The notes below the pieces were generated by a model. It was not told the origin of the DNA. It ran no database searches and saw nothing but the letters and a program-made list of their open reading frames with translations. From Pseudomonas sp. (GTDB taxonomy: Bacteria; Pseudomonadota; Gammaproteobacteria; Pseudomonadales; Pseudomonadaceae): a stretch of 64,000 nucleotides of DNA. The DNA is taken from NCBI RefSeq assembly GCF_030690725.1, contig NZ_JAUYGD010000007.1, positions 1 to 64,000 of the forward strand, read 5' to 3'. Shown here in pieces: positions 1 to 10,564 of this stretch. The position numbers and the translations under genes are program-made. The first letter of the stretch is position 1. Each line of letters begins with the position of its first letter.

Positions 1-227
1 GCCTTCACCGGAATGTTGTTCGTCCCCGCGCCCGCACGGCCGATCGCCCGCACGCTTTCGGCAATGGTCGTGCCGTGCATGTCCTGCGAACGCACGAGGA
101 TCGCATCGGGCTTCGCCACGTCCTTGGAGACGTGATAGTGCTCCTGAGGAAAGCGCCGCAGCCCGATCTGCGAGATCTGGTTGAGTACCTGTATTTGGAA
201 TTTTTTCGTTGTCATCGGCAAAATCAT
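1..227 (-). CDS. serA: D-3-phosphoglycerate dehydrogenase, N-terminal part (cut by window edge)
   Basis: This is the first ~75 codons of a 3-phosphoglycerate dehydrogenase, which catalyses the first step of serine synthesis. The visible part holds the ACT-less, short-type N-terminus with the segments PDAILVRSQDMHG and RAIGRAGAGTNNIP, which belong to the start of the substrate-binding domain. That type differs from the roughly 409-residue SerA usual in pseudomonads. ATG at 227 is preceded by GGTGGG; a second in-frame ATG lies at 215. It follows serC by 92 bases on the same strand, so serC-serA may be cotranscribed. In most Pseudomonas the gene after serC is pheA, so this neighbour is unexpected. 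The 3' end lies outside the window. Confidence 0.8.
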   Translation of the reverse strand, partial: MILPMTTKKFQIQVLNQISQIGLRRFPQEHYHVSKDVAKPDAILVRSQDMHGTTIAESVRAIGRAGAGTNNIPVK

Positions 228-319
228 AACCCACCGCGGCCTGCGCCGGGTGCCGGATTCCTCTCAGATTCCCGCGTGCGCTGAGCTGCGCGGCCGAACA
301 AACCGGGCCGGGGCCGGAT

Positions 320-1405
320 TCAACCGTGCTTCGCCTCGAACTCCCGCATGTACTCGACCAGCGCCTTCACGCCCTCGATCGGCATCGCGTTGTAAATCGA
401 GGCGCGCATGCCGCCCACAGACCGGTGCCCTTTCAGCTGCACCATGGCGCGCTGCTTCGCGCCCTTGAGGAACTCCTCGTCCAGCGCCTCGTTCGTCAGT
501 TTGAACGGCACGTTCATCCGCGAACGGTCCTGCCTGTCCACCGGGCTGACAAAGAACCGGCTCTGATCCAGATAGTCGTACAGCAGCTTCGCCTTGCCGA
601 TGTTGTGTTTCTCGATCTGCGCGAGCCCGCCCTGTTCCTTCAGCCACTTGAACACGAGCCCGGCGATGTACACGGCATAGGTCGGAGGCGTGTTCAGCAT
701 CGAATCGCTGTCGGCCTGCTGCTTGTAGTCGAACGCCGAGGGCGTGATCGGCAGCGCCTGGCCGATGAGATCATCGCGCACGATCACGATGGTGAGCCCC
801 GCCGGGCCGATGTTCTTCTGGGCGCCGGCGTAGATCAGGCCGTACCTGGCCACATCGACCGCTCGGGAGAGGATGTGCGAGGACATGTCTGCAACCAGCG
901 GCACGTCACCCGTATCGGGCGTCCAGTGGTACTCGATGCCGCCGATGGTCTCGTTGGAGCAGATGTGCACGTAACCCGCATCCTTGCTGAGCTTCCAGGT
1001 CTCGCGCGCCGGAATGTAGGTGAAACCGCGGTCCTCGCCCGAGGCCGCCACATTCACGGCGCAGTATTTCTTCGCTTCCTTGATGGATTTCTTCGACCAC
1101 TCGCCCGTATTGACGTAATCCGCCACGGTCCTGCCACGCAGCAGGTTCATCGGCACGATCGCGTTCTCGGCGATCGCACCGCCCTGCAGGAACAGCACCT
1201 TGTAGTCGGACGGAATTTCCATCAGGTCGCGCAGGTCCTGCTCGGCCTTTTCCGCGATGGCGGTGTACTCGTCACTGCGGTGGCTCATCTCCATCACCGA
1301 CAGGCCTTTACCCTGCCAATCGAGGAGCTCCGCCTGGGCGCGTTGCAGAACAGCTTCAGGAAGCGCGGCCGGGCCGGCGCAGAAGTTAAAGGCTCGCTTG
1401 CTCAC
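320..1405 (-). CDS. serC: Phosphoserine aminotransferase
   Basis: PLP-dependent aminotransferase of about 361 residues that converts 3-phosphohydroxypyruvate to phosphoserine, and is also used in pyridoxal phosphate synthesis. The PLP lysine sits in [12 protein letters not shown]; the C-terminal [18 protein letters not shown] block is complete. The GTG at 1405 gives the usual MSKRAFNF start, with GAGAG about 8 bases upstream. A second GTG two codons earlier is possible. Residues 1 to about 75 resemble Pseudomonas SerC, but from [12 protein letters not shown] onward the text resembles betaproteobacterial SerC; the SQQFAQIPLNLL block expected of Pseudomonas is missing. Together with the unusual serA downstream, this suggests a recombination junction inside the gene, or an assembly chimera. 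Confidence 0.93.
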   Translation of the reverse strand: MSKRAFNFCAGPAALPEAVLQRAQAELLDWQGKGLSVMEMSHRSDEYTAIAEKAEQDLRDLMEIPSDYKVLFLQGGAIAENAIVPMNLLRGRTVADYVNTGEWSKKSIKEAKKYCAVNVAASGEDRGFTYIPARETWKLSKDAGYVHICSNETIGGIEYHWTPDTGDVPLVADMSSHILSRAVDVARYGLIYAGAQKNIGPAGLTIVIVRDDLIGQALPITPSAFDYKQQADSDSMLNTPPTYAVYIAGLVFKWLKEQGGLAQIEKHNIGKAKLLYDYLDQSRFFVSPVDRQDRSRMNVPFKLTNEALDEEFLKGAKQRAMVQLKGHRSVGGMRASIYNAMPIEGVKALVEYMREFEAKHG

Positions 1406-1472
1406 ATCCACTCTCGCTCAAAATAGTGGGCGGGCTGGTGCGTGCCAGCAGCCGCCAAATCCTACGCCGTCA

Positions 1473-1492
1473 GGGGCGAGCGCACTCGCCCC
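1473..1492 (-). terminator. Hairpin between gyrA and serC
   Basis: Perfect 8-bp stem (GGGGCGAG / CTCGCCCC) with a 4-base loop, just downstream of the gyrA stop on the minus strand. No T-run follows, so it is more likely an attenuator, processing or RNA-stabilising hairpin than a full intrinsic terminator. Confidence 0.45.
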
Positions 1493-1498
1493 GACAGA

Positions 1499-4267
1499 TC
1501 ACTCTTCGCTGATCGGGCTTTCGTCAGCTGCGGCTTCGGGTGCATCACCTTCATCCGCAACTGCGCCGTCAAAACCCTCTTCGCCTTCCAGCAGCTCTTC
1601 GTCGTCTTCCGCCGAAGGCTCCTGTACGCGCTCAAGACCCACCAGGGTTTCATCCTTGGCCAGTTTGATCAGGGTCACACCCTGGGTGTTACGACCGAGG
1701 CTGGAGACTTCGCTGACGCGGGTACGCACCAATGTGCCCTGGTCGGAAATCAGCATGATTTCCTCGCCTTCCAGCACCTGCACGGCGCCGACCAGCTTGC
1801 CGTTACGCTCGTTGCTGACCATGGCGATTACGCCCTGGCCGCCACGACCGCGACGCGGGAACTCGGCCATAGCCGTGCGCTTGCCGTAGCCACGCTCGGA
1901 AGCAGTGAGAATCTGCGCATCGGCTTCAGGAATCAGCATGGAGATGATTTCCTGGCCTTCCGGCAGACGCATACCACGCACACCACGAGCGGTACGGCCC
2001 ATGGTGCGCACCTTGCTTTCCTTGAAGCGAATGACCTTGCCGCCGTCGGAGAACATCATCACTTCGCGGGCGCCGTCAGTTACGGCGGCGGAGATCAGGG
2101 TGTCATCTTCATCCAGCTTGAGGGCGATCAGGCCCGAGCTGCGCGGACGGCTGAACTGCACCAGCGGAGTCTTCTTCACAGTGCCTTTGGCCGTAGCCAT
2201 AAAGATGTAGGCACCGGTCGGTTCATCCGGGGTCTCGTCGTCGGCGTCATCGCCTTCGGTCAGATCTTCGACTTCTTCAGCCTCGACCACTACGCCTTCG
2301 ATATCGTCCTGCTCATCGCCTTCTGGCGCTTGCTGACGCAGGGCCTCGAGATCGACCTGAAGCATGGCGGTGATGCGCTCGCCTTCGTCCAGCGGCAACA
2401 AGTTGACCAGCGGACGACCACGGGCAGCGCGCGAGGCCTCCGGAATTTCGTAGGTCTTCAGCCAGTACACCTTGCCCTTGCTGGAGAACAGCAGCAGCGT
2501 GGCGTGACTGTTGGCGACCAGCAGATGCTCGATGTAATCCTCATCCTTCACGCCGGTGGCCGACTTGCCCTTACCGCCGCGACGCTGCGCCTGGTAAGCA
2601 TGCAGCGGCTGGCTCTTGGCATAGCCACTGTGGGAGATGGTGACCACACGCTCTTCTTCGGTGATCAGGTCAGCCAGGCTCAGGTCCAGACGATTGTCGA
2701 GAATCTCGGTGCGGCGCTTGTCGCCAAACTCGGCCTTGACCGCTTCCAGTTCCTCGCGAATCACTTCCATCAGGCGCGTAGCGCTGGTGAGGATGCGGAT
2801 CAGCTCGCCGATCTGGGTGAGAATTTCCTGGTATTCGGCCAGCAGTTTTTCATGCTCAAGACCGGTCAGGCGGTGCAGACGCAGCTCAAGGATGGCCTGG
2901 GCCTGTTCCGGCGAGAGGAAGTACTTGCCATCACGCAGACCGTACTGCGGATCAAGATCGTCCGGGCGGCAGGCATCGGCACCGGCGCGCTCGACCATGG
3001 TTTCCACCGCACTGGATTCCCAGGGCGTGGCGATCAGCGCCAGCTTGGCTTCGGCCGGGGTCGGCGAGGCCTTGATCAGGGCGATAACCGGGTCGATGTT
3101 GGACAGGGCAACCGCCTGGCCTTCAAGGATATGCCCACGTTCACGGGCCTTGCGCAGCTCGAATACGGTGCGGCGGGTGACCACTTCACGGCGGTGCAGA
3201 ATAAAGGCTTCGAGCATGTCCTTGAGGTTAAGGACCTTCGGCTGGCCGTCGATCAGCGCCACCACGTTGATGCCGAACACACACTGCATCTGGGTCTGGG
3301 CGTAGAGGTTGTTGAGCACCACTTCCGGCACTTCGCCGCGACGCAGCTCGATCACGATGCGCATGCCGTCCTTGTCGGACTCATCGCGCAGCTCGGTGAT
3401 GCCTTCGAGCTTCTTCTCTTTAACCAGCTCGGCGATCTTCTCGATCAGACGCGCCTTGTTCAGCTGATACGGCAGCTCGCTGACGATGATCTGCTGACGG
3501 CCACCGACCTTGTCGATGTCTTCAATAATCGCCCGAGCGCGCATGTAAATGCGGCCACGGCCGGTGCGGTAAGCCTCGATGATGCCAGCGCGACCGTTAA
3601 TGATCGCCGCAGTCGGGAAGTCCGGACCGGGGATGTACTGCATCAGCTCATCGACAGTCAGCTCGCCGTTGTCGATCAGCGCCAGACAACCATTGATCAC
3701 TTCAGTGAGGTTGTGCGGCGGAATATTGGTGGCCATGCCCACGGCGATACCGCTGGAGCCGTTGACCAACAGGTTGGGGACCTTGGTCGGCATAACCGCT
3801 GGGATCATCTCGGTGCCGTCGTAGTTCGGCACCCAATCCACGGTTTCTTTGTGCAGGTCAGCCAGCAGCTCATGGGCCAGCTTGGTCATGCGCACTTCGG
3901 TGTATCGCATGGCGGCGGCGTTATCGCCGTCCACCGAACCGAAGTTGCCCTGGCCGTCGACCAGCAGGTAACGCAGCGAGAATGGCTGCGCCATGCGGAC
4001 GATGGTGTCGTACACCGCGGTATCACCGTGCGGGTGGTACTTACCGATTACGTCACCGACCACACGGGCGGACTTCTTGTATGCCTTGTTCCAGTCGTTG
4101 CCCAACTCACTCATGGCAAACAGCACACGGCGGTGCACGGGCTTCAAGCCATCACGTGCATCCGGCAGCGCTCGCCCGACAATTACGCTCATCGCGTAAT
4201 CGAGGTAGGACTGCTTGAGTTCGTCTTCAATATTGACCGGGAGGATTTCTTTGGCCAGTTCGCCCAT
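1499..4267 (-). CDS. gyrA: DNA gyrase subunit A
   Basis: 922-residue GyrA, the breakage-reunion subunit of type II topoisomerase, acting with GyrB to introduce negative supercoils. The N-terminal winged-helix/tower region is intact, with the catalytic tyrosine in RYTEVRM (about residue 126). The quinolone-resistance region reads GDTAVYDT with T83 and D87, the unmutated susceptible state. The GyrA box QRRGGKG is present before the C-terminal beta-pinwheel. An acidic insert ([22 protein letters not shown]) and an acidic tail are typical of pseudomonads. ATG at 4267 follows an AAGGAACAAGG stretch. The 244 bases upstream to mtnA hold its promoter, but no clear -35/-10 pair was picked out by eye. 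Confidence 0.99.
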   Translation of the reverse strand: MGELAKEILPVNIEDELKQSYLDYAMSVIVGRALPDARDGLKPVHRRVLFAMSELGNDWNKAYKKSARVVGDVIGKYHPHGDTAVYDTIVRMAQPFSLRYLLVDGQGNFGSVDGDNAAAMRYTEVRMTKLAHELLADLHKETVDWVPNYDGTEMIPAVMPTKVPNLLVNGSSGIAVGMATNIPPHNLTEVINGCLALIDNGELTVDELMQYIPGPDFPTAAIINGRAGIIEAYRTGRGRIYMRARAIIEDIDKVGGRQQIIVSELPYQLNKARLIEKIAELVKEKKLEGITELRDESDKDGMRIVIELRRGEVPEVVLNNLYAQTQMQCVFGINVVALIDGQPKVLNLKDMLEAFILHRREVVTRRTVFELRKARERGHILEGQAVALSNIDPVIALIKASPTPAEAKLALIATPWESSAVETMVERAGADACRPDDLDPQYGLRDGKYFLSPEQAQAILELRLHRLTGLEHEKLLAEYQEILTQIGELIRILTSATRLMEVIREELEAVKAEFGDKRRTEILDNRLDLSLADLITEEERVVTISHSGYAKSQPLHAYQAQRRGGKGKSATGVKDEDYIEHLLVANSHATLLLFSSKGKVYWLKTYEIPEASRAARGRPLVNLLPLDEGERITAMLQVDLEALRQQAPEGDEQDDIEGVVVEAEEVEDLTEGDDADDETPDEPTGAYIFMATAKGTVKKTPLVQFSRPRSSGLIALKLDEDDTLISAAVTDGAREVMMFSDGGKVIRFKESKVRTMGRTARGVRGMRLPEGQEIISMLIPEADAQILTASERGYGKRTAMAEFPRRGRGGQGVIAMVSNERNGKLVGAVQVLEGEEIMLISDQGTLVRTRVSEVSSLGRNTQGVTLIKLAKDETLVGLERVQEPSAEDDEELLEGEEGFDGAVADEGDAPEAAADESPISEE

Positions 4268-4511
4268 GAGTAGCCTTGTTCCTTTTTCTGGTGAAACTCC
4301 GCGCCGCTCGTCCTGAGTGGTGTGGAGCCTGTCGCCGTGCCTTGAGGCTCATAGCGACTCACGACAAATCAATAAGTTATGCCATGTATCTGCGCAGGTA
4401 AGAGGCCCATAACGGGCACCCCCGAAAACCGCCGGAGCTTACCACAATCACCGCGGCGCACCTATCCCCAGCGCCACCCTACCGACTAGGTGCGCGCACC
4501 CGCAGAAAAAC

Positions 4512-5588
4512 TCAGTGCAGGCGCTTGCGGCACATCAATTGCGCCATTTTTTCCGTATCTGGACGATCCACCACGCCCTTCTCGGTGACGATAAAGTCGA
4601 TCAGGTCCGCCGGGGTCACATCGAATACCGGATTGAGCGCTTCGATCCCGCCAGCAATGCGCTTGCCGCCCAGCTCGAGCAGCTCACTGGCATCACGCTC
4701 TTCCAGCACGATGTCGTCACCGTGCTCCATGGCCATATCAATAGTTGAGCTGGGCGCGACCACCATAAAGCGCACGCCATGGTGCATGGCATTCACGGCC
4801 AGCTGATAGGTGCCGATCTTGTTCGCCACATCGCCGTTTGCAGCAATGCGGTCCGCCCCGACGATGACCCAGGTGATGCCACGGGTTTTCATCAGGTGCG
4901 CGGCAGCCGAATCGACATTGACAGTCACCGGAATGCCGTCAGCGGCCAGCTCCCAGGCTGTCAGGCGCGAGCCCTGCAGCCAGGGCCGGGTTTCGTCGGC
5001 GTATACCCGCTCAAGCAAACCATCGTGGAAGGCTGCGCGAATCACCCCCAGTGCCGTACCAAAGCCGCCCGTGGCCAGAGCGCCGGCATTGCAGTGGGTC
5101 AGCAGGTTCTGCTGATTGCCTTGATGCTTGCGGATCAGATCGACGCCCAGCTGGGCCATGGTCAGGTTGGCTTCGCGATCACTCTGATGGATGCCGATGG
5201 CTTCGGCCTCCAGCAGCGCCAGCGGGTCGTCATGGCTTTTCAGCCGACCCAGCCGATCACGCATGCGTTCGAGCGCCCAGAACAGGTTGACCGCGGTCGG
5301 CCGCGAAGCCGCCAGCAGGTCGAAATCCGCCTGCAGTGCCGCGCGCCAGTCACCGCCTGCCTGCAGACGAGCCCGTACAGCCAGAACGATTGCATAGGCC
5401 GCACTGATGCCGATGGCCGGCGCGCCGCGCACCACCATGCTGCGGATCGCCTCGGCGACATCCGCCGCCGAGTGGTAGCTCAGCCAGGTTTCCTCGAAAG
5501 GCAGCGCGCGCTGATCGAGCAGGTGCAGAGCGCCGTCACGCCACTCGATGGCCCTGACCTTCTCTGCCGCTAGCAATTGCTCGCGCAT
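4512..5588 (-). CDS. mtnA: Methylthioribose-1-phosphate isomerase
   Basis: 358-residue aldose-ketose isomerase of the eIF2B-like family. It converts 5-methylthioribose-1-phosphate to the ribulose form in the methionine salvage pathway. Recognised by [13 protein letters not shown] near the N-terminus, the [19 protein letters not shown] block with the active-site cysteine, and [18 protein letters not shown] with the catalytic aspartate. The frame stays open upstream, but ATG at 5588 is preceded by GGAGGTGTGTC, a near-perfect ribosome binding site, so this start is chosen. It is divergent from mtaD, which feeds the same sulfur-nucleoside pathway. A -10 element lies about 29 bases upstream. Confidence 0.97.
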   Translation of the reverse strand: MREQLLAAEKVRAIEWRDGALHLLDQRALPFEETWLSYHSAADVAEAIRSMVVRGAPAIGISAAYAIVLAVRARLQAGGDWRAALQADFDLLAASRPTAVNLFWALERMRDRLGRLKSHDDPLALLEAEAIGIHQSDREANLTMAQLGVDLIRKHQGNQQNLLTHCNAGALATGGFGTALGVIRAAFHDGLLERVYADETRPWLQGSRLTAWELAADGIPVTVNVDSAAAHLMKTRGITWVIVGADRIAANGDVANKIGTYQLAVNAMHHGVRFMVVAPSSTIDMAMEHGDDIVLEERDASELLELGGKRIAGGIEALNPVFDVTPADLIDFIVTEKGVVDRPDTEKMAQLMCRKRLH

Positions 5589-5616
5589 GACACACCTCCG
5601 CCGGAAAAAGCCGACC

Positions 5617-5622
5617 ATTATA
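5617..5622 (-). promoter_or_regulatory. -10 element of mtnA
   Basis: Consensus TATAAT on the minus strand in the context TGCGTATAATGG, about 29 bases before the mtnA start. No good -35 was seen. The same TGCGTATAATG core precedes recQ. Confidence 0.55.
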
Positions 5623-5726
5623 CGCACAGCACTCCGCACATCGCGCCAGATCAGCTGCATGCAGCTTCAAGCCTAGGGCGTTCCCCTATAAACTCGCCAC
5701 TTTACTGACTGCCGGAAGCGCTCCCC

Positions 5727-7046
5727 ATGCCCCAAGCCCCGCTCGACCTCCTGCTCCTGCCCACCTGGCTGGTCCCGGTCGAACCTGCTGGCGTGGTGCT
5801 GCTGGAACACGGCCTGGGCATCCGTGACGGACGTATCGCGCTGATAGCCCCGCGCGCTGAAGCACTCAAACACGCGGCCCTGCAGGTGCTTGAACTACCC
5901 GGGCGACTGCTCACGCCAGGCCTGGTCAACGCCCACGGGCATGCGGCAATGACCCTGTTCCGCGGCCTGGCCGATGATCTGCCGCTGATGACCTGGCTGG
6001 AGAAGCACATTTGGCCGGCCGAGGCCAAGTGGGTCAACGAGCAGTTTGTGCAGGATGGCACCGAGCTGGCCATCGCCGAACAGCTCAAGGGCGGCATCAC
6101 TTGCTTCTCCGACATGTACTTCTACCCGGAAACCGCCAGCCAGCTGGTGCACAGCAGCGGCATCCGCGCACAAATCACCATTCCCGTGCTGGATTTCCCG
6201 ATTCCCGGCGCGCGTGATGCGGACGAAGCGCTGCGCAAGGGCCTGGCGCTGTTCGACGACCTCAAGCATCACCCACGTCTAAGCGTGGCCTTTGGCCCGC
6301 ACGCGCCCTATACAGTGAGCGACGACAAGCTGGAGAACATCCGCGTGCTCGCCGAAGAGCTGGACGCTGGCATTCATATGCACGTGCACGAAACCGCCTT
6401 CGAAGTGCAGCAGAGCCTGGAGCAGCGTGGCGAGCGGCCACTGGCCCGCCTGGCGCGCCTCGACCTGCTCGGCCCGCGCTTCCAGGCCGTGCATATGACC
6501 CAGATTAATGATGAAGACCTGGCCCTGCTGGTGGAAAGCAACAGCAGCGTGATCCACTGCCCGGAGTCCAACCTCAAGTTGGCCTGCGGCTTCTGCCCGG
6601 TGGAAAAACTCTGGCAGGCCGGGGTCAATGTGGCCATCGGCACCGATGGCGCGGCGAGCAACAACGACCTCGACCTACTCGGCGAAACCCGTACCGCTGC
6701 CCTGCTGGCCAAGGCGATTGCCGGCTCTGCCACTGCGCTGGATGCCCACCGCGCGCTGCGTATGGCCACACTGAACGGCGCCCGCGCCCTTGGCCTGGAT
6801 GAGCAGATCGGCTCACTGGAACTGGGCAAGGCAGCGGACATGGCGGTATTCAACCTCTCCGGCCTGGCCCAGCAGCCGGTCTACGACCCGGTATCGCAAC
6901 TGATCTACGCCGGCGGCCGCGCCTGCGTCGAACACCTGTGGGTCAGCGGCAAGCTTTTGCTCGACGGCGGCCAACTGACGCGCCTGGACGAGGCGCGGAT
7001 CGTCGCCAATGCACGCGCCTGGGGGGCGAAAATCGCCGCTAAATAA
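5727..7046 (+). CDS. mtaD: 5-methylthioadenosine / S-adenosylhomocysteine deaminase (TRZ/ATZ family)
   Basis: 439-residue amidohydrolase that deaminates methylthioadenosine (and probably SAH) to the inosine form. This is the Pseudomonas route that feeds methylthioribose-1-phosphate to MtnA. The metal-binding signature is [20 protein letters not shown], followed by [33 protein letters not shown] and the metal aspartate in [14 protein letters not shown]. It is older-annotated as an N-ethylammeline chlorohydrolase, but the context with mtnA favours MTA deaminase. The start is 138 bases from the divergent mtnA start. It is followed by ubiG in the same direction after 139 bases. Confidence 0.92.
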   Translation: MPQAPLDLLLLPTWLVPVEPAGVVLLEHGLGIRDGRIALIAPRAEALKHAALQVLELPGRLLTPGLVNAHGHAAMTLFRGLADDLPLMTWLEKHIWPAEAKWVNEQFVQDGTELAIAEQLKGGITCFSDMYFYPETASQLVHSSGIRAQITIPVLDFPIPGARDADEALRKGLALFDDLKHHPRLSVAFGPHAPYTVSDDKLENIRVLAEELDAGIHMHVHETAFEVQQSLEQRGERPLARLARLDLLGPRFQAVHMTQINDEDLALLVESNSSVIHCPESNLKLACGFCPVEKLWQAGVNVAIGTDGAASNNDLDLLGETRTAALLAKAIAGSATALDAHRALRMATLNGARALGLDEQIGSLELGKAADMAVFNLSGLAQQPVYDPVSQLIYAGGRACVEHLWVSGKLLLDGGQLTRLDEARIVANARAWGAKIAAK

Positions 7047-7185
7047 CCGCAAGCCCAGAGAATGCGGGAACTGCGACAAACTGACATACATTGGACGCAC
7101 AACAGGCGTCCAATCCACCCGGCGAAACTGGCAACATAAGCGCCTTGCGCTCCCACTCTCGCCGCAGCCTGACTCAGGGATTTAT

Positions 7186-7884
7186 ATGAGCAACGTCGAC
7201 CACGCCGAAATCGCCAAATTCGAAGCCCTCGCCCATCGCTGGTGGGACCGCGAAAGCGAATTCAAGCCGCTGCACGACATCAACCCATTGCGGGTCAACT
7301 GGATCGACGAGCGCGTCGGCCTGGCCGGCAAAAAGGTGCTCGACGTCGGCTGCGGCGGCGGCATCCTCAGCGAATCCATGGCTCAGCGCGGCGCCAGCGT
7401 CACCGGCATCGATATGGGTGAAGCGCCGCTGGCCGTGGCCCAACTGCACCAGCTGGAATCAGGCGTAAGCGTCGAGTACCGGCAGATCACTGCCGAAGCC
7501 CTGGCCATCGAGATGCCCGAGCAGTTCGATGTGGTCACCTGCCTGGAAATGCTTGAGCACGTGCCGGACCCGGCGTCGGTGATCCGCGCCTGTTACCGCA
7601 TGGTCAAACCCGGCGGTCAGGTGTTCTTCTCCACCATCAACCGCAACCCCAAGGCCTACCTGTTCGCCATCATCGGTGCTGAGTACGTGATGCGCCTGCT
7701 GCCGCGCGGCACCCATGACTTCAAGAAATTTATCCGTCCGTCAGAGCTGGGCGCCTGGAGCCGCGAGGCGGGCCTTGAGGTCAAGGACATCATCGGCCTG
7801 ACCTACAACCCGCTGAGCAAACGCTACAAGCTGGAAGCCGATGTCGACGTCAACTATATGATCCAGACCCTGCGCGAGGAGTGA
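7186..7884 (+). CDS. ubiG: Ubiquinone biosynthesis O-methyltransferase
   Basis: 232-residue SAM-dependent methyltransferase carrying out both O-methylations of ubiquinone synthesis. The class I motif is [13 protein letters not shown]; the start [21 protein letters not shown] and the [21 protein letters not shown] membrane-association segment are typical. The frame remains open far upstream, but the ATG at 7186 after CAGGGA gives the normal family length. It precedes mupP with only 5 bases between stop and start, so the two are almost certainly cotranscribed and translationally coupled. Confidence 0.97.
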   Translation: MSNVDHAEIAKFEALAHRWWDRESEFKPLHDINPLRVNWIDERVGLAGKKVLDVGCGGGILSESMAQRGASVTGIDMGEAPLAVAQLHQLESGVSVEYRQITAEALAIEMPEQFDVVTCLEMLEHVPDPASVIRACYRMVKPGGQVFFSTINRNPKAYLFAIIGAEYVMRLLPRGTHDFKKFIRPSELGAWSREAGLEVKDIIGLTYNPLSKRYKLEADVDVNYMIQTLREE

Positions 7885-7889
7885 GGCGC

Positions 7890-8561
7890 ATGCGTTTACG
7901 CGCAGTTCTATTCGATATGGACGGCACCCTGCTCGACAGCGCGCCGGACTTTGTCGCCATCAGCCAGGCCATGCGCGCCGAGCGCGGTCTGCCGCCGATT
8001 AACGACAAGTTGATTCGTGATCAGGTCTCCGGCGGTGCGCGTGCCATGGTCGCCGCCAACTTTGCCATGGACCCCGAGGCCGCAGGTTTCGAAGCCCTGC
8101 GCCTAGAGTTTCTCGAACGTTATCAGAGCCACTGTGCGGTACTTACCCGGCCCTTCGACGGCATGAATGAACTGCTTGATGACATCGAACAGGCCAAGCT
8201 GATCTGGGGTGTGGCGACCAACAAGCCGGTGCGCTACGCCGAACCGATCATGCAACAGCTCGGCTTGGCGCAGCGCTCGGCGGTGTTGGTCTGTCCGGAT
8301 CACGTCAGCCGCAGCAAACCCGACCCGGAGATGATCCTGCTAGCCTGCGCGAAGATGGGCGTGGAGCCCGCCGCCACCCTGTTTATTGGCGATGACGAAC
8401 GCGATATCGAAGCTGGCCGCGCCGCCGGCTGCAAGACCGCCGCCGTGACCTACGGCTATATCCACCCGCAGGACAACCCACGCAACTGGGGCGCCGATGT
8501 GGTGGTGGACCATCCGCTGGAACTGCGTGCCGTACTCGAACGCGCCCTGTGCAGCTGCTGA
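7890..8561 (+). CDS. mupP: N-acetylmuramic acid 6-phosphate phosphatase (HAD family)
   Basis: 223-residue HAD phosphatase ([17 protein letters not shown] motif I, ATNKP motif II, SKPDPE lysine motif [18 protein letters not shown] motif IV). In pseudomonads this gene next to ubiG is MupP, which dephosphorylates MurNAc-6-phosphate in the peptidoglycan recycling route that bypasses de novo synthesis; it is often mislabelled phosphoglycolate phosphatase (gph). ATG at 7890 is chosen because GAGGAG, inside the ubiG 3' end, is correctly spaced. The assignment to MupP over Gph rests on synteny and on family knowledge. Confidence 0.88.
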   Translation: MRLRAVLFDMDGTLLDSAPDFVAISQAMRAERGLPPINDKLIRDQVSGGARAMVAANFAMDPEAAGFEALRLEFLERYQSHCAVLTRPFDGMNELLDDIEQAKLIWGVATNKPVRYAEPIMQQLGLAQRSAVLVCPDHVSRSKPDPEMILLACAKMGVEPAATLFIGDDERDIEAGRAAGCKTAAVTYGYIHPQDNPRNWGADVVVDHPLELRAVLERALCSC

Positions 8562-8620
8562 AAATCGCCTGCCGGGCGCGCACCGACGCCACCCGTTTTT
8601 GAATTAATGAGGCTTTACCC

Positions 8621-9361
8621 ATGCATGACTATTCCGCCCGCCCCGACCTGCTCAAGGGCCGCGTGATTCTGGTGACCGGCGCCGGCCGTGGCATTGGCGC
8701 AACCGCCGCCAAGACCTTTGCCGCCCATGGCGCAACCGTGCTGCTACTGGGCAAAACCGAAGAAAATCTCAGCCGGGTGTATGACGCCATCGAAGCCGCC
8801 GGTCACCCGCAGGCCGCGGTCATCCCGTTCAACCTGGAAACCGCCCTGCCGCATCAGTACGACGAACTGGCGGCGATGATCGAAGCCGAATTCGGCAAGC
8901 TCGACGGCCTGCTGCACAACGCCTCGATCATCGGCCCGCGCACGCCGCTGGAGCAGCTGTCCGGCGACAACTTCATGCGCGTGATGCAGGTCAACGTCAA
9001 CGCCATGTTTATGCTCACCAGCACCCTGCTGCCGCTGCTCAAGCTCTCGACGGACGCCTCGGTGGTATTCACCTCCAGCAGCGTCGGCCGCAAGGGCCGC
9101 GCGTACTGGGGCGCTTATGCGGTATCGAAGTTCGCCACCGAGGGCCTGATGCAGGTACTGGCCGATGAAATCGACGGTATCGCCAATGTGCGCGCCAACA
9201 GCGTCAACCCAGGCGCCACCCGCACCGATATGCGTGCCCAGGCCTATCCAGGGGAGAACCCGGCCAACAACCCGTTGCCTGAGGCGATCATGCCGGTCTA
9301 TCTGTACCTGATGGGGCCGGATAGTACGGGCGTCAACGGCCAGGCATTTGACGCGCAATAA
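8621..9361 (+). CDS. YciK-type short-chain dehydrogenase/reductase
   Basis: 246-residue SDR with the NAD(P)-binding TGAGRGIG, the structural NAS motif, catalytic serine in FTSSSVGRKGRAYWGAY and YAVSK active site. It matches the SDR that follows mupP in pseudomonads (often named YciK). The substrate is unknown. It follows mupP after 59 bases and is probably part of the ubiG-mupP transcript. A GC-rich hairpin directly downstream marks the end of the unit. Confidence 0.88.
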   Translation: MHDYSARPDLLKGRVILVTGAGRGIGATAAKTFAAHGATVLLLGKTEENLSRVYDAIEAAGHPQAAVIPFNLETALPHQYDELAAMIEAEFGKLDGLLHNASIIGPRTPLEQLSGDNFMRVMQVNVNAMFMLTSTLLPLLKLSTDASVVFTSSSVGRKGRAYWGAYAVSKFATEGLMQVLADEIDGIANVRANSVNPGATRTDMRAQAYPGENPANNPLPEAIMPVYLYLMGPDSTGVNGQAFDAQ

Positions 9362-9371
9362 ACCATCACAA

Positions 9372-9395
9372 CTGCCGCCGGTTTTCCGGCGGCAG
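9372..9395 (+). terminator. Hairpin after the SDR gene
   Basis: Perfect 10-bp stem CTGCCGCCGG/CCGGCGGCAG with a TTTT loop, 10 bases after the stop codon. No T-tract follows, so termination may be partial or Rho-assisted. Confidence 0.5.
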
Positions 9396-9535
9396 CCGAC
9401 TCGCCTGGCATCAAATTGCCAGCAGCCCCGCCAGTTAACCGGCAAAGACTTGCCGCCAGCCGTTGCCACATAAATCTAAGTGCATGAAATAAAAGCACTT
9501 TTCGCACGCTACCGCGCTTGGCATGAAATTCGCTC

Positions 9536-9571
9536 TACCTCTTTCAGTCGTCGCGTATCGCGTAAGAGGTA
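9536..9571 (+). promoter_or_regulatory. Stem-loop that covers the ribosome binding site of the diguanylate cyclase gene
   Basis: TACCTCTT (9536-9543) and AAGAGGTA (9564-9571) are perfect 8-bp inverted arms. The 3' arm contains the Shine-Dalgarno AGAGGT. The loop carries a second small palindrome CGCG-TAT-CGCG. When folded, the ribosome binding site of the gene starting at 9579 would be hidden, which suggests translational control. Confidence 0.45.
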
Positions 9572-9578
9572 AGGCTTT

Positions 9579-10505
9579 ATGGCCCCGCACAACCAGTCCA
9601 ACACCATCGATTTCGACGCTGCCAAATTGCAGCGCCTCGGCTATGCCGGTCGCCTGCAGAAAAATCTGAAACCAGTCAGCCTGGCGCAACTGCGCCAACA
9701 GCTGAGCCTGCGCCTGCAAACCTCGCTGGAAGCCGAACGCATTCTTGAGCTGTTTTTCACTGAAGTGCAGCGCCTGGTGCCCCTTAGCTCCCTCAGCTAC
9801 CACCTGGCGTCCTGCGACCTGCGCCTGGACCTGGGCGAGCGCGCCAACCACTCGGCCGGCTACCGCCTGAATCACGAAGGCGAGTACCTCGGTGAGCTGA
9901 CGTTCCGCCGTAACCAGCGTTTCAGCGAGGACGAGCTGGGCCAGCTGGAATCATTGCTGGCCAGCCTGCTGTTTCCTCTGCGCAACGCCCTGCTCTACCG
10001 TTCGGCAGTACAGAGCGCACTGCGCGACCCGCTGACCGAAACCGGCAACCGCATCGCCATGCAGCAGACGCTCAAGCGCGAAGTGGACATCGCCCGGCGC
10101 ACCCTGCAGCCGTTGTCCGTGCTGATGGTCGACATCGACCACTTCAAACGCATCAACGATAACCACGGCCATCTGATCGGTGACCAGGCGCTCAAGGCCG
10201 TCGCCACCGCGCTGAAAGACAGCCTGCGCAATGTCGACATGGTGTTCCGCTTCGGTGGTGAAGAATTTATGGTGCTGCTCTCCAGCACCAGCCGCGAAGC
10301 CGCTTCGATGGTCGGTGAGCGCCTGCGCCTGGCCGTCCTAGGCATCCAGTATCTGGTGGAAAACCGCGCCATTGAGCTGTCGGTCAGCCTCGGCTGCGCC
10401 ACCCTGCTGCCGGGTGAGTCGATGGAAAGCCTGATGCGCCGCGCCGATAGCGCGCTGTACGTGTCCAAGCGCGACGGCCGCAATCGCCTGTCGATGGCTG
10501 GGTAA
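9579..10505 (+). CDS. Cytosolic diguanylate cyclase (GGDEF domain)
   Basis: 308-residue protein with an N-terminal ~150-residue sensory region lacking membrane segments (possibly GAF-like) and a C-terminal GGDEF domain. The catalytic motif is FRFGGEEFMVLL (about residue 228), and the magnesium aspartate lies in MVDIDHFKRINDNHGH. An RNVD lies five residues before GGEEF and fits the inhibitory RxxD I-site, so the enzyme is probably active and product-inhibited. It matches the GGDEF protein found near this position in P. aeruginosa. Its ribosome binding site lies in a stem-loop. It converges on rluB, separated by a bidirectional terminator. Confidence 0.92.
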   Translation: MAPHNQSNTIDFDAAKLQRLGYAGRLQKNLKPVSLAQLRQQLSLRLQTSLEAERILELFFTEVQRLVPLSSLSYHLASCDLRLDLGERANHSAGYRLNHEGEYLGELTFRRNQRFSEDELGQLESLLASLLFPLRNALLYRSAVQSALRDPLTETGNRIAMQQTLKREVDIARRTLQPLSVLMVDIDHFKRINDNHGHLIGDQALKAVATALKDSLRNVDMVFRFGGEEFMVLLSSTSREAASMVGERLRLAVLGIQYLVENRAIELSVSLGCATLLPGESMESLMRRADSALYVSKRDGRNRLSMAG

Positions 10506-10518
10506 AACGTCCAGCAAT

Positions 10519-10546
10519 AAAAAGGCGACCCGAGGGTCGCCTTTTT
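10519..10546. terminator. Bidirectional intrinsic terminator
   Basis: AAAAAGGCGACC / GGTCGCCTTTTT with a 4-base loop; A-tract and T-tract flank the stem symmetrically. It serves the diguanylate cyclase gene (plus) and rluB (minus). Confidence 0.93.
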
Positions 10547-10564
10547 CACATCTGCCGAAATGCT

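Noticed and set aside
1442..4273. A 2.8-kb open frame on the plus strand covering gyrA
   Set aside because: It lies fully antisense to gyrA, has no recognisable motif, and its openness follows from the codon bias of a conserved GC-rich gene.
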